DNA from: Chara braunii
Lineage: Eukaryota; Streptophyta; Charophyceae; Charales; Characeae
Direction of reading: 5' to 3'
NCBI GenBank assembly: GCA_003427395.1
Contig: BFEA01000018.1
Span: 430,286 to 453,760 of the forward strand
Length of the DNA: 23,475 nt
A program made the translations under genes and the position numbers. Of the stretch, positions 14,827 to 23,475 are shown in pieces. Under the pieces are notes generated by a model. That model had not been told where the DNA came from. It ran no database searches and saw only the letters and a list, made by a program, of their open reading frames with translations. Numbering within the stretch: position 1 is the first letter of the stretch; each line of letters opens with the position of its first letter.

Positions 14827-15837
14827 CTAGGCCAGGTGAACAGGAACCATCTTTTTCCAGGTTCTGTCTGACCTGCCTCCATCTGCTTTTCTGACCCAGT
14901 CTGCCACAATCATTGAGCTGATCAGTCCTGTCACTCTTTTTTTGATAGTATTGTCTGCTGCCCATTCTCCCTTGAAGAGAATCAAATTTCGATCCTCCCA
15001 GACTGTCCACATCACAGCTGAGCGAATAGCTTGCGCTACATATCCCCACCCTTTCTTCTTAAAGAACAGAGGTGGGAGCTGTCCCGAGGTAATCTAGATC
15101 TGATCCCACTGGAGGGCTGAGCCTAACTTTTGCCAATGCTCTGCCCACCAACGCCAAATACTTTTTGAGGCAGGGCAGTCCCAGATGAGATGTAGGATTG
15201 ATTCTTCCTCCCGGTGCGCACATCTGCAACAGGTTCTTGATACAGGCATACCTCTGTCTGCTAACCACTTGGCTGCAGGGATCACCGAGTCGGATAACAG
15301 CCACAGCAGGCTAGCTAGCTTGAGGCTAGGGAGTACTGCTATCTGCGTCCACAGCGCTTCAAGGTCGCTTTGTGACGGAGGATTAGGAAGTGCCAAGGTG
15401 CGTTCCGCCCTTTCTCCAATTTCTCTGATGAGATTTGCGCCTGAGGTGAGCAGTGTTCTGGCAAGTTGAGCGTTGTAGTTTGCCAGAGTCCTGTTGTCCG
15501 GTGAACCTGTATTCCAGACGATCATCCCCGGATCCAGCCTTAGGTTTAGTAACGCCTGTCCTCGCTGCACCACCATCCATCCTCGTCTTCCGTTTGATTC
15601 CCTGGTCGGTAGCACTCTGACTGCCACCGTGTGATTCGCGTCTGAGATCCTCACCTCGCAGGAGTTTATCAATCTCCCTTCTCTCCCTAGTGCTGTTTGC
15701 ACTTTCCATTGTGTGGCCAGCCAATCCTCTTCCTCCAACTGTGTTTCTGCTCTGTAGATCAATGCTTCTCTTCCTGGGCCTGTCGGTACCAACCCCCTTC
15801 CTGTAACTTCCTCCCCCCCCTTAACTTTGCCTCCCAA
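14827..15837 (-). pseudogene. LINE-B ORF2: zf-RVT domain and C-terminal segment
   Basis: The 247-residue open stretch from 15837 carries the zf-RVT pattern near its end: SLKLASLLWLL, WLADRGMPVS, then C203-x2-C206 ... H216-x4-C221 (RTCCRCAHREEESILHLIWD-C). This zinc-binding region follows RT in plant LINEs and is thought to help bind nucleic acid. A TAG at 15094 interrupts the frame; it resumes in the same phase as MWTVWEDRNLILFKGEWAAD, the usual W/RN segment after zf-RVT, and ends at 14827. A frameshift at the C8 run (about 15813-15820) separates it from the upstream part. Confidence 0.8.
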
Positions 15838-16497
15838 TCTCCAGGAATTGCTTGGATCAGCCTATCTAATCTCTCCTCTATTCCTCGGAGCCTCCCTAGA
15901 GACCACCTAACTTCTCTTCCCTCTTTCCAACTTCCTCTCTCCTCAGCCCAAATGTCTTCGATCCCTGAGATGCCTCTTTCTATCCAGCTTCGGCCAAAAT
16001 CGCCTGGTCGATTTGTTGCAGAAAAGGGGACCCCCTCCCTCTGAAGAATAGCATGATTGTCGAATAATGGTTGCGCCAGGATTTCCTCTCAGAGAGTCGG
16101 AGGAGAGTCGATCTGTGGCTTCAATTTCTTCCAGGCAATCCACCACGCCAGGCCAATTGCTGATTTTAGACGTCTGTTCAGAAAAGCCGGGGATTGCAGA
16201 CACACCCAAACATCCTCCGGTCTGCGTAACCGCAGTTCTTGTTGGAGGATGTATTCCACCAGCCCCAGCCAACTCCTGAAATCTGTTTGCATGGCTACTT
16301 TCTGAATCATTTCCCCATTACTGCAATGTTCTGGCACTCCGGATCTACTATGCCCAACCCTCCCTGTTGCCTTGGTCTTGCGATTTTGTCCCACGCAATC
16401 TTCGAGATGAAGTTCTCTCCCTCTTCTAAGTCTGGTTTCCATAAGTAATTGGCTGCCACCGCCTTAACCCTTTGGATAGAGGGCTTGGTAATCACTA
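15838..16497 (-). pseudogene. LINE-B ORF2: connection region
   Basis: Two overlapping frames share the signal. 16495-16307 reads RVKAVAANYLWKPDLEEGEN ... KIAWDKIARPRQQGGLGIVD, the usual W-K ... P-GGLG landmark. 16380-16089 continues as DFRSWLGLVEYILQQELRLR and SAIGLAWWIAWKKLKPQ, then past a stop as EEILAQPLFDNHAILQREGV. A frameshift near 16310-16330 joins them. This region links the RT thumb to zf-RVT and has no separate enzymatic role known. Confidence 0.7.
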
Positions 16498-17646
16498 TCA
16501 GGGTGCTATATGCCAGAGTAGGGAGAACATTGTCGTAGTTATTACCAAAGCTCGGCCAAAGATGGATAGGCCTACGACTGCCTTACATTTCCTTGCACAT
16601 GCTTCCACTTTTCCTACCAGAATTGTGTCTTGGGCAGAGCGGCTGTTCGACAGAGAAACTTGTACACCCAGGTACCGTTCCGAACTTGCGGCATTGATCC
16701 TTTTCATTGTCCAATTGTCCTCCAACTCATACTCTTGGGGTAGGAAATACAGGGATTTATCCCAATTGACCTTGGCTTCGGATAGGCTTGAATACTGGTT
16801 CAGTATGTGTTTGGCTTCCCGCGTGGACTCGCCCGTTGCTTATGTGATGAGCAATAGGTCATCTGCGATAGCCCCAGTGAGCACTTCCTCCCCCTCTTTC
16901 AGTCTTAGCCCCTTTACGATTGGTGATGCTCTCAAGGCATTTAGCAGAACTTCTATCTGGACCACAAACAGGAGGGGGACTAGTGGGCACCCCTGTCGTA
17001 GTGGTCTGGTTAGTTCAAAAGTTTGAGATCTCCCGCCGTTGACCAAAACTGTGACAGTCGAGGAACAGTACATTGCTTTTACCCACTTCCTGAAACCAAG
17101 TCCAAAATTCATGTGTGCAAATGAAGCTAGGACAAAGGCCCAATTGACGCGGTCGTATGCTTTTTCAAGATCAAGCATAGCCACCATGACTTGGCGTTTC
17201 TCCTTGCTGACGATTTTCAGCGCTCCCATCGCCATCAAAATGTTTTCTGCAATAGACCTCCCCTTGATGAATGCTCCCTGTTCCGCACCCACCAATTCAG
17301 GCAGGTGTTGGACCAGTCTCCTTGCTAGAGCCTTCGCTAGAATCTTGTAGGAGACATTAAGTAGCGATATAGGGCGCCAATTTCTCACATTTTGTTTGTC
17401 CCCATTTTTGTATAGGAGGGTAATCACCCCCCTACACATGTCCTCTGTCAAAGTTCCTTCTTCCAAGACTCTGTTGAACAGTCGCAGTAGGAGCGGACCC
17501 ACCTGTTCCGATGTGGCCATGTAGAAGTCCACCGGGAGACCATCATTCCCTGGGGACTTCCCTTTAGCCATGCACCAAGTTGCTGTCTTCAACTCTTCCA
17601 GCGTCAGCGGACGGTCCAATGCAAGTCTGTGATTGGGATTCAGCAC
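16498..17646 (-). pseudogene. LINE-B ORF2: reverse transcriptase
   Basis: The open stretch 17646-16840 (268 residues) holds the full fingers-palm series: TATWCMAKGKSPGNDGLPVD (residues 21-40), YKNGDKQNVRNWRPISLLN (79-97), LDLEKAYDRVNW (motif A, 158-169), RPLRQGCPLVPLLFVVQ (214-230) and AIADDLLLI (259-267). The catalytic box reads IADD rather than YADD/FADD, and a TAA follows three codons later. Beyond the stop the thumb continues as ASSERYLGVQVSL and KAVVGLSIFGRALVITTTMF to 16498. It is the best-preserved domain in the window but not functional as read. Confidence 0.85.
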
Positions 17647-18980
17647 CTTGTCTGTGTGTTGCCAAATGTCTGACTCCTCCTTGAGATTCTTGTGGTTGCC
17701 TTTGGGAGGTCAGAATATCACTGAAGTAGAGAGTGTCGTAGTCTGCCATTGTGGTAGTGTCTTCAACCAGGTCTGCATTGGCATTAAAGGGGTGCCGGAG
17801 TGCCCTTATAGCCCCATGAGTCCTTGGTGGGCAGAGCCTGTTGAAGGTCTCCTTCGTCATTCTGTCCACATTCGTCATCCCCTTTTCCTTCGCCCTTCGG
17901 GCCCACACTTCCTGTTGTGCTAGTTGGATGGTCTCCCACTTCGCCATCCAAATGTCCCGTCTCCTTTCCCAGTATAAGTCTGTGAAAGGCTCCTTGCCTG
18001 TTTGAGCCTCCGCTTCCTCCACCATCCGCTTGCACTCGTCTCCTTCCTTCCTTCTCTCTATGGCCAACACCCTTGAGAACACATCCAACGCTCTTGTAAT
18101 TATTATGAACCTTGTTTGGATCCAGTCCTCTTCACTTTCAAACCACATTTTTGTTTGTTCCCAGTCTTCCCAGTGTCTCTTACACCAGTCCATCACCTCT
18201 GGGTTCTTTAGGTTCTCTGTATTGAGTCTAAAGAACCCAGGCTCTCTGCGTAGGTTGCCGCTGAGTCTGAACGTCGCCCACACCGGGTTGTGGTCCGAGA
18301 GAGGATGAGAGGCCGTGTGTACTTCGTTGATAGCTCCCCATGCTTCTCCCTTCACCAAGATCAGGTCCATGCGTCGTCGTGGAGGAATCTGATTTTCCAG
18401 CCTTTGCGAGGAAAACCAGGTCAGTCCCGATGTTGTCGAATGAAGTTCCCTGAAGGTGTCTTGCAAGCCGTATAACTTCATTAGCTGCAATAACAGGAAT
18501 GGCTCTGACTGTCTGGGAGTCCAGTCCCGGTGTCAGCACTGTATTGAAGTCTCCCGCCAGTACCAGGTTCTCAGCTTCGGGGATGATGTTCGGTAAGTCC
18601 AGAATGAATGATCTGCGTTCCGCGAGTGTAGCAGGGGCATAGACGGACATCAGCACCCACTCCTTGTCTTCCAGCCGGATCCTCACCCAACACCAATGTC
18701 CCCAAACGTCTGCTTGCTGGTCCAGGATCTCAACATTGAGATCTCGATGTATCAGGCTTGTCGTTCCCCCTCTGGTCTCCTCCGCTGGGGACCAGCATTG
18801 GGGGCCTCGCCACCACCTGGATACCTGTGCTATCTTCCTTTCGTCCAACTTTGTCTCTTGCAGAAAGGCGATCTATGTCCTCTGCCTGTGGATCCATGTT
18901 TTCAACCTGGGTTTCTTCTGTCTTCCATTCTGATCGCCCAAACCCCTGACGTTCCAGGTCACCATTGCCACTTCATCCAT
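17647..18980 (-). pseudogene. LINE-B ORF2: N-terminal endonuclease and linker
   Basis: The start ATG is at 18980-18978, overlapping the ORF1 stop. The protein begins MDEVAMVTWNVRGLGDQNGR, the EEP opening. An in-frame TAG (18875-18873) precedes IAFLQETK. The metal and catalytic boxes are QETK, SVYAP, LAGDFNTVL, RRRMDLIL and SHPLSDHNPVWATF; unlike LINE-A, the SDH triad is intact. A frameshift near 18475 separates GDFN from SDH. Another near 17690 separates the linker (KETFNRLCPPR) from the RT start. The enzyme would nick the target site before reverse transcription. Confidence 0.8.
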
Positions 18981-19995
18981 TATTGACTAAGGAGGCGGTT
19001 GTTGCTTGGATCCGCTGTTCAGACATGGCTGTCGTTGACAGTTTGGAGCTCCCTTTTCGGCGACGGCCCTGAGTTCCTCCCTCACCTTCCTGCTGCAATT
19101 CCCAGGGGGTCAGTAGTAAGTTTCTGAACTGCACTGACCAGGGCTGCTTGTCCGCTGGGAGTGATGCGCAGTAGGCCGCTACCAAATTTGCCTTCACCGT
19201 ACCGATCACGTGGATCTTCACTGCCTCCTGGGAAAGTTATGCATTGAACCATTGCGGAGGTACCCAGTGAATGTTCTGGGCAGCTAAAGAATCCGCTATT
19301 TCCATAGAGATCCTAACATCTACCATCACTAGGTGAAACTGAAGTGGAGGACCGGTAGCCTGGTCTACAGACTTTCGGCCAATGCGGAAACCCGACAACA
19401 GTCTGGAGGGGAAACGACCTCTCACAAAACTGTCTACCGCCTCTTTAATAACGACTTTAGTACCTGGGAAGCCTTCTACAGCGATAGATGGCAGGGAAAA
19501 TTCTCCCGTGGGTAGTCTGCTTGCAAGAATCTTGACCTCCTGAGGTGCCAGGGAGGCGCATATCGGGATTACATAATGTAATCCATGTGGATGGCCTCGG
19601 GCTGAAGTGGAGACTGGCTGCTTTCCGCGTTGTCTACCCCCTTGACCCCTTCCTGCCTGCGCCTGGCCTGGGGGGGAACTGATGTCGTAGTGCTCCACCT
19701 CTCCTTCCCCGTCGTCTTCTTCTCTTGTTGCCTCTGCTCCACCCCCCTCCCTGATTCTCCTTGTCTTGACTGGGGACAGTAGTGTAGCTCTGTTCCCTGG
19801 GTCTCGCATGATCTGATCCCTGGGGAGACCGCTTGGGCCAGCCATAGTACCTCGATCCTCTGCTCTCTCTTTTCCCCTTTCAGTACCCTGCTCTTGGTTA
19901 GCTGCTATGTACTCTATGAGGGCTAGTGCGGCATTCTCCTCTGCTTGGTTCTCAATGGTAAACTCAGAGAAACTGTCGAATGAAATCGATAGCAA
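18973..19995 (-). pseudogene. LINE-B ORF1
   Basis: One frame of ~340 codons is broken only by a TAA at 19239-19237. It has an acidic N-terminal part (AEENAALALIEYIAANQEQG), a G/Q/R-rich middle (QAQAGRGQGGRQRGKQP) and a conserved-looking block LHYVIPICASLAPQEVKILA ... FVRGRFPSRLLSGFRIGRKS. By position it is the RNA-binding ORF1 protein of the LINE, but I see no CCHC knuckle and cannot assign a named domain. No ATG is evident at the start; the frame opens after a stop near 20010, so the N-terminus may be lost by 5' truncation. Confidence 0.65.
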
Positions 19996-19998
19996 AAG

Positions 19999-20092
19999 AC
20001 CTACAAATCATGCGGTGCAAGCTAAAGCATATCGACAACGTGTGACTTGTATCGATTTAAAAAGTTGGAAAATGTAAGATTTGTGTCAATCA
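19999..20092. other. 5' flank of LINE-B
   Basis: AT-rich unique sequence with two ATCGAT sites (one at the end of LINE-B and one near 20051). It holds no gene. Confidence 0.35.
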
Positions 20093-20172
20093 TAAAAATA
20101 AAAATAAAAATAAAAATAAAAATAAAAATAAAAATAAAAATAAAAATAAAAATAAAAATAAAAATAAAAAAA
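20093..20172 (+). repeat. (AAAAAT)n microsatellite
   Basis: About 13 near-perfect hexamer units. The minus-strand frame FIFIFIFI is a by-product. Such A-rich arrays often grow from retroposon tails. Confidence 0.95.
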
Positions 20173-20880
20173 TAATAAATGTCTTTATTAAAAAGGAAGT
20201 TTATTTGGTTGTAACAATATGTTTCATTGCCTTTTTTCCTTTCAAGTTTTGACAAAACTTGAATCTTTTTTGTTACCCCTTCTTAGTTTTATCTTTTGAG
20301 TTTTGTCCAAACTTGAAGCTTTCTTGTTAAGGGGTCAACTTTTTGATAATGGTGAGATTGTTTTTTGTGAGCATTAGTTATACTATTAGTACTTTTTGTT
20401 AATAGTCGTTGGTATGAATTCGCCCCTGTCATGCTACAACTGGGAAAGGTAAGGTAGTACATGGGAGATTTGAGGAGGAGGAAGAGGTGATGTGATGATG
20501 TATAATTGATGCAGAGACCTTCGTGTTCTTCTGTCAGGCACAGTTGGTGGATTTTTAATTTTTTAGCAACTTGTTGCTTTATGAAATTTAATGCGTAGGT
20601 CCCACCAACTTAATCGAGTGTGGCTTGCTTGGGAACAATCCTGTTTGTTTAATGTTTGCATGTCGACGAGGTGATAAAGAGCATTGATGTGCAATGATCT
20701 GATTGCAGTTAACCGTTTCATGTCGAACCCCGAAAAAAAGGTATTTTGTGACGGGTCATGGTACATCGAACTTTCAGTCGAAGATCAACCCTAATTTGCA
20801 ACGAAGTTAAAGATGAAGCATAAAACACCCTTAAGTAGTGCCAAACAGACGGTGGTTCGTCGTTTGGAGTGCCTGCTGCA
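20173..20880. other. Unassigned AT-rich spacer
   Basis: It contains the near-repeat AGTTTTGACAAAACTTGAA (about 20246) and GAGTTTTGTCCAAACTTGAA (about 20298), each an imperfect palindrome. No ORF with a domain and no recognised element. Confidence 0.4.
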
Positions 20881-20989
20881 CTCTTAGGGGGGCCGCTCAG
20901 TTCCGGATGTCTGTGTTGCCTGCGGCCCGGCCCTGCTGGTGATGACGGTTGCTCGTCGGAGTGACTCCCTGGCTCACAGTGGGTGGTGG

Positions 20990-21480
20990 GAACCAACAGT
21001 CTGCGGGGTTCAATCGTGATGTGAGTAGGTCATGTGCCGCTTTGCTCCGTATTGGATGTGTGGACTGCCTCGTCGGCGCTCCGCCGCTGGCCTCGCATGT
21101 GGTTCTTTGCAAATTGCTGTGTCTGCTGCGTGGTGTTTCCTTGCGCTTCGCTGCACCGCTGCAGGGCCGCTCTTCCGCTGGCCATGCCTTCTGTTTCTGC
21201 CGCTTGTGTGCCTTGTAGGTTGGTTGCCTACAAGTTGTTGCTGGTGCCTTGTGCTTCGCTCCACGGTTGCCGAGCTGCTGGTCCGCTCGCCCTGTCGTCC
21301 CTTGCAGTGTGGTTGCCTTGCTTGTGTTGTCTTGCGCTTCACTACACGGTTGCCGCACTGCATGCCCTGCGTGCCGTGTCGTTCCTTGCACTCGTTTTTG
21401 GCGTTGTGCAGCCATGCTGCCTCTACTGTGTTGCCTGGTTCTCGACATGGTTGCTGCCCGTTGCTGTGTTCCTCTTGGGG
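20990..21480 (+). repeat. Degenerate GC-rich tandem repeat, ~85-100 bp period
   Basis: CTTGYGCTTCRCTNCACSGYTGC recurs near 21150, 21248 and 21331, with associated TCCCTTGCA/TTCCTTGCA and GGTTGCC words between. Long open frames on both strands (plus 21032-21880, minus 21529-20897) arise because the repeat lacks stops. Their Cys/Leu-rich or Arg/Gln-rich products look like translated repeats, not genes. The array ends ~65 bases upstream of the hammerhead-like motif. Confidence 0.6.
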
Positions 21481-21544
21481 ACAGTCTGCCGTCAACAAGG
21501 GTCAAAGGGTTCATGACCCAAACCATCAAATACGGAGATTCCGC

Positions 21545-21600
21545 AGATTGTCAAAGGTTCAGCCTCCTGATGACTCGGTGCCATTCCGACGAAACAATCT
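21545..21600 (+). ncRNA. Candidate type III hammerhead self-cleaving ribozyme (decayed)
   Basis: Hammerhead ribozymes are small RNAs that cut their own backbone after an NUH triplet. Here AGATTGT (21545-21551) pairs perfectly over seven bases with ACAATCT (21594-21600), forming stem III. The triplet GTC ends at C21552, the predicted cleavage position. The core boxes CTGATGA (21567-21573) and GAAA (21591-21594) are both perfect. Stem II is TCGG/CCGA (21575-21578, 21586-21589) with loop TGCCATT; its first pair is a C-C mismatch where G-C is usual, one base away from the canonical GAGTC...GACGAAA form. Stem I is short (AGG/CCT around TTCAG, 21555-21565) with unpaired bases next to the core. Type III hammerheads occur in plant retrozyme LTRs. 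Confidence 0.6.
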
Positions 21601-21972
21601 ATCATCAGGTTTTTTGTTTCCACTTTCTGTTTTTTGGTCCTCTCTCTTTTTGTTTCCCTGCTGTTCTTTGGCTTTCCTTTTCGTTGGCTGGCCTTTTGCC
21701 GTTTGTCTGCCCACCCGCCTCCCCCGTGCCCTCCACACACTGTCCTTTGCTTCACTGTCTTCCGCGACTCACTGTCTTCTATCATTTGTCTACCTTGTGG
21801 TCTTGCACATTTGTAGTTTTTCTTGTTTTCCTTTTTTACCTAAAGTGGACCTGCCCTGCTTGGACTGTCTGTCGACTTGACTCACTCCGATGCGTGTTTC
21901 CTCCTGAGGTATTGTGTCGATTTGGTGCACAGTCTGTGCCAAGGATATCCTTCATGTGTTTCACGCACATCA
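21601..21972. other. Sequence downstream of the hammerhead candidate
   Basis: T/C-rich sequence without a recognised gene. I searched for a second CTGATGA...GAAA motif that would mark a paired retrozyme LTR and found none here, and no obvious primer-binding site. Confidence 0.4.

Positions 21973-22049
<77 letters not shown>
21973..22049 (+). repeat. (CA)n microsatellite
   Basis: About 38 uninterrupted CA units. All HTHTHT or CVCVCV frames across it are by-products. Its length makes it prone to slippage, so the copy number here may be unreliable. Confidence 0.97.
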
Positions 22050-22052
<3 letters not shown>

Positions 22053-22098
22053 GCTTTCGACGCGCTGTTTTAAAAAAAAAAAAACTATATTTATTTTT

Positions 22099-22361
22099 TT
22101 GATTGTTTGGTGGGAGGGGAGGTGTTGCCCCGGCCGGGTTCATAGACACACAGACACACACTTGATTGATTGGTGGGGGGGGAGGTTTTGCCCCGGCCGG
22201 GTGTGTAGACACACAGACACATGCGAGCGAGCACGCAAATGCGCGATCAAACGCGCAAATGTTTGTAATAGATTTTCAAAATTTCTGTGACTGATTGACT
22301 GGTGGGGGGGGAGGGGTCGTCCGGCCCCCACCGCACACACAGACAGACACACACACACACA
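22099..22361 (+). repeat. Three-copy minisatellite with CA-rich ends
   Basis: Copies at 22099-22161, 22162-22221 and 22290-22361. Each is TGATTGRTTGGTGGGNGGGG followed by GCCCCGGCCGGG (more diverged in copy 3) and then AGACACACAGACACA. Copies 1 and 2 are adjacent with a 63-base period. Copy 3 is displaced by ~68 bases containing the short direct repeat CGCGMTCAAACGCGCAAATG-like words. The A12 run at 22071-22084 and (CA)n lie just upstream. Confidence 0.8.
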
Positions 22362-22701
22362 GATAGTGGGAGGGGTTCCTGTCATTCAGCAGGCAAACCG
22401 CCTCCCCTCTTTTGACGTTTTATTTTTTAAGAAAAACAAATGAAATGTATAGGACCCCCCTCTGGAACAACTTCGCAGAAAAAAAACTCAAAATCACCTA
22501 TAAAAAAAAAGAAAGAAAAAAAGAGAAAACGTTTGCGTTCGGGCCGACCATGTGCCCAGGAGTTCCGGAACCGAACACCGGCCACCCTAAGCGCACAGTA
22601 TATTTGTGTTTCGAGTTTGCCTGTGCAACGTAGTGCCAGTTTGTAGATTTTCAAGATTCATGTATGTGTTAAATGTAAAGAAAGAAAGTAGCCCTCTAAC
22701 A
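22362..22701. other. Unassigned stretch before the A-rich tract
   Basis: It contains A-rich runs (22481-22530) and unique sequence ending AAAGAAAGAAAGTAGCCCTC before a long interrupted A tract. It could be the body of a retroposed transcript, but no coding domain, AATAAA or matched target duplication was found. Confidence 0.3.
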
Positions 22702-22739
22702 AAAAAAAAAAAAACAAAAAAAACAAAAAAAAAAAAAAC
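22702..22739 (+). repeat. Long interrupted A tract
   Basis: About 38 bases of A broken by two C residues. It resembles an aged poly(A) tail of a plus-strand retroposon, but no flanking direct repeat was identified. Confidence 0.75.
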
Positions 22740-22930
22740 ACCTGCGTAATGTAGGTGACCTAGCGTAATCTATATTGTGATGGTGGAGTTGCCTCCATGG
22801 GTTTCCCAGTTTCGTTTTCGATAAAAACATCTCAAGATTTATGTGTGTCATCCTTGCACAGGGGCTTCTCGGTATCAAGCCCGAGTGGCTGAATGTTGAT
22901 AAAGAGACCAAAGAGGGGCGAGGGGTAGGG
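22740..22930. other. Unassigned spacer
   Basis: It contains the hairpin CTCGG-TATCAAGC-CCGAG (about 22868-22885) overlapping GAGTGGCTGAATG, which resembles a tRNA A box. No B box follows, so no tRNA or SINE is called. Confidence 0.35.
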
Positions 22931-23475
22931 GGGCGGGGGCGTTAGGTCGGGCGCAGGAGCGAGCGCAACGCGCTATCGGTCTGGGAAGACCGATGCCACT
23001 GACCTCGGTACCGGCTCGAGGCCGAGTCCCGGGATACTGCCGAAACCTCCCCGACTATGGTCGGGTCAAACACCATGTTTGGGTGGAGGAGGAAGGAGGT
23101 AGGCCAGTGGCCGAGAGCTATGGTCAACATACTTTGATGTGTAACAGGAAGAATATGATGTGGCGCATGAGCGCCCACGTCTCTGAAGTGCTCGCCTGCA
23201 CCCTTGTGGGCCCAGTATGACCTAGGGAAGAACAATTAGGAGGAGATGCGTGGCAGGGGAGTTTGGTCTACGACCTACCCCCACTTCCGTAGGACCTCGA
23301 ACGGGTCAGGAGGACGAAGTGATTACTGGAGGAAGCGTCGAACTGGTGGAAGCGCCAAAGAGGAAGAAGGTTCGGCTTCTGGTGTGAAGACGAACACCGA
23401 TGTCAGGACTAGGGAGTGGCACGGGGCCTATAGCCTCGCCAAATGGAGGATGTGGGTCAGGAAGGGTTCTCCCCC
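22931..23475. other. GC-rich segment with four consecutive hairpins, runs off the window
   Basis: Hairpins at 22975-22994 (ATCGGTCT/AGACCGAT with GGGA tetraloop), 23004-23026 (CTCGG/CCGAG), 23050-23065 (CCCGAC/GTCGGG) and 23067-23081 (CAAAC/GTTTG). The rest is purine-rich without a domain in any frame. It may be a structured RNA or part of a transposon whose remainder is beyond the window. Identity unknown. Confidence 0.4.

Larger units (their letters stand above)
14340..19998 (-). mobile_element. LINE-B: L1-type non-LTR retrotransposon relic with ORF1 and ORF2
   Basis: On the minus strand the order is ORF1 (19995-18973), ORF2 endonuclease, reverse transcriptase, connection and zf-RVT (18980-14827), 3' UTR with the family tail motif (complement at 14399-14430), and an A tail (poly(T) at 14340-14355). 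ORF1 and ORF2 overlap by eight bases. ORF2 has about five frame breaks and several stops. The 5' end is not defined; ORF1 has no clear ATG and may be truncated at ~19998. It is better preserved than LINE-A and clearly the same broad family, but the two are well diverged in protein sequence. Confidence 0.85.

Noticed and set aside
20897-21529. 210-codon minus-strand Arg/Gln-rich frame
   Set aside because: Same repeat read on the other strand; no conserved domain, and the repeat units do not stay in one phase.
21032-22073. Long plus-strand Cys/Leu-rich frames that look like membrane proteins
   Set aside because: They run through a degenerate tandem repeat, the hammerhead candidate and the (CA)n tract, and have no domain. 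They are open only because the repeat lacks stops.
22099-22361. CRISPR-like repeat array
   Set aside because: Only three diverged units, two directly adjacent without a spacer, in a eukaryotic context.
21836-22385. HTHTHT and CVCVCV frames
   Set aside because: By-products of the (CA)n microsatellite.
22868-22900. tRNA or SINE head at GAGTGGCTGAATG
   Set aside because: No B box at a tRNA-like distance.
22942-23235. 97-codon minus-strand ORF
   Set aside because: It lies across several hairpins, has no domain and no coding-like neighbours.

Overview
The window looks like intergenic, transposon-dense nuclear DNA from a eukaryote, most likely a land plant. The evidence is two L1-type LINE relics whose ORF2 carries endonuclease, reverse transcriptase and a zf-RVT-type CCHC end (an arrangement typical of plant LINEs), tRNA-derived SINE heads, plant-like foldback elements and MITEs, an LTR with TGTGACG ends, and many microsatellites. 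There are no bacterial operons, no intact host protein gene and no complete transposon ORF. The species cannot be named from the sequence.

Layout. 1-482: C/A-rich flank with one candidate short intron (333-438). 483-8526: one 5'-truncated LINE (LINE-A, minus strand) bounded by an imperfect ~45-bp target duplication. It is broken by four later events: a 174-bp foldback element in one target-duplication copy (500-673), a 2.7-kb LTR-like element on the plus strand (1718-4427), a ~247-bp fragment with a LINE 3' tail inside the RT domain (6386-6632), and a laboratory artefact at 7011-7448, where two Tn5/Nextera mosaic ends sit head to head between two identical 200-bp copies. Removing each of the last three restores the LINE reading frame. 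8527-9538: unassigned sequence with a 90-bp tandem duplication. 9539-11114: a nested palindromic cluster of long-inverted-repeat elements, with a foldback element and another LINE tail fragment in the middle. 11230-11640: tRNA-like SINE heads, one of them in an unusual inverted arrangement. 11915-12566: a retroposed LINE 3' fragment with AATAAA, poly(A) and a perfect 16-bp target duplication. 12570-14340: GC-rich sequence with Ns, then a degenerate phased repeat.

14340-~19998: a second, longer LINE (LINE-B, minus strand) with ORF1 and ORF2 overlapping by 8 nt, both decayed. 19999-20880: AT-rich flank with an (AAAAAT)n tract. 20880-21480: GC-rich degenerate tandem repeat. 21545-21600: a candidate type III hammerhead self-cleaving ribozyme. 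21973-22361: a long (CA)n tract and a three-copy minisatellite. 22700-23475: A-rich tract and a GC-rich segment with four consecutive hairpins.

Most notable are the hammerhead-like motif, the LINE 3' tail recurring five times on different elements, and the adapter chimera. The chimera is a sequence error that damages the annotation, not biology.
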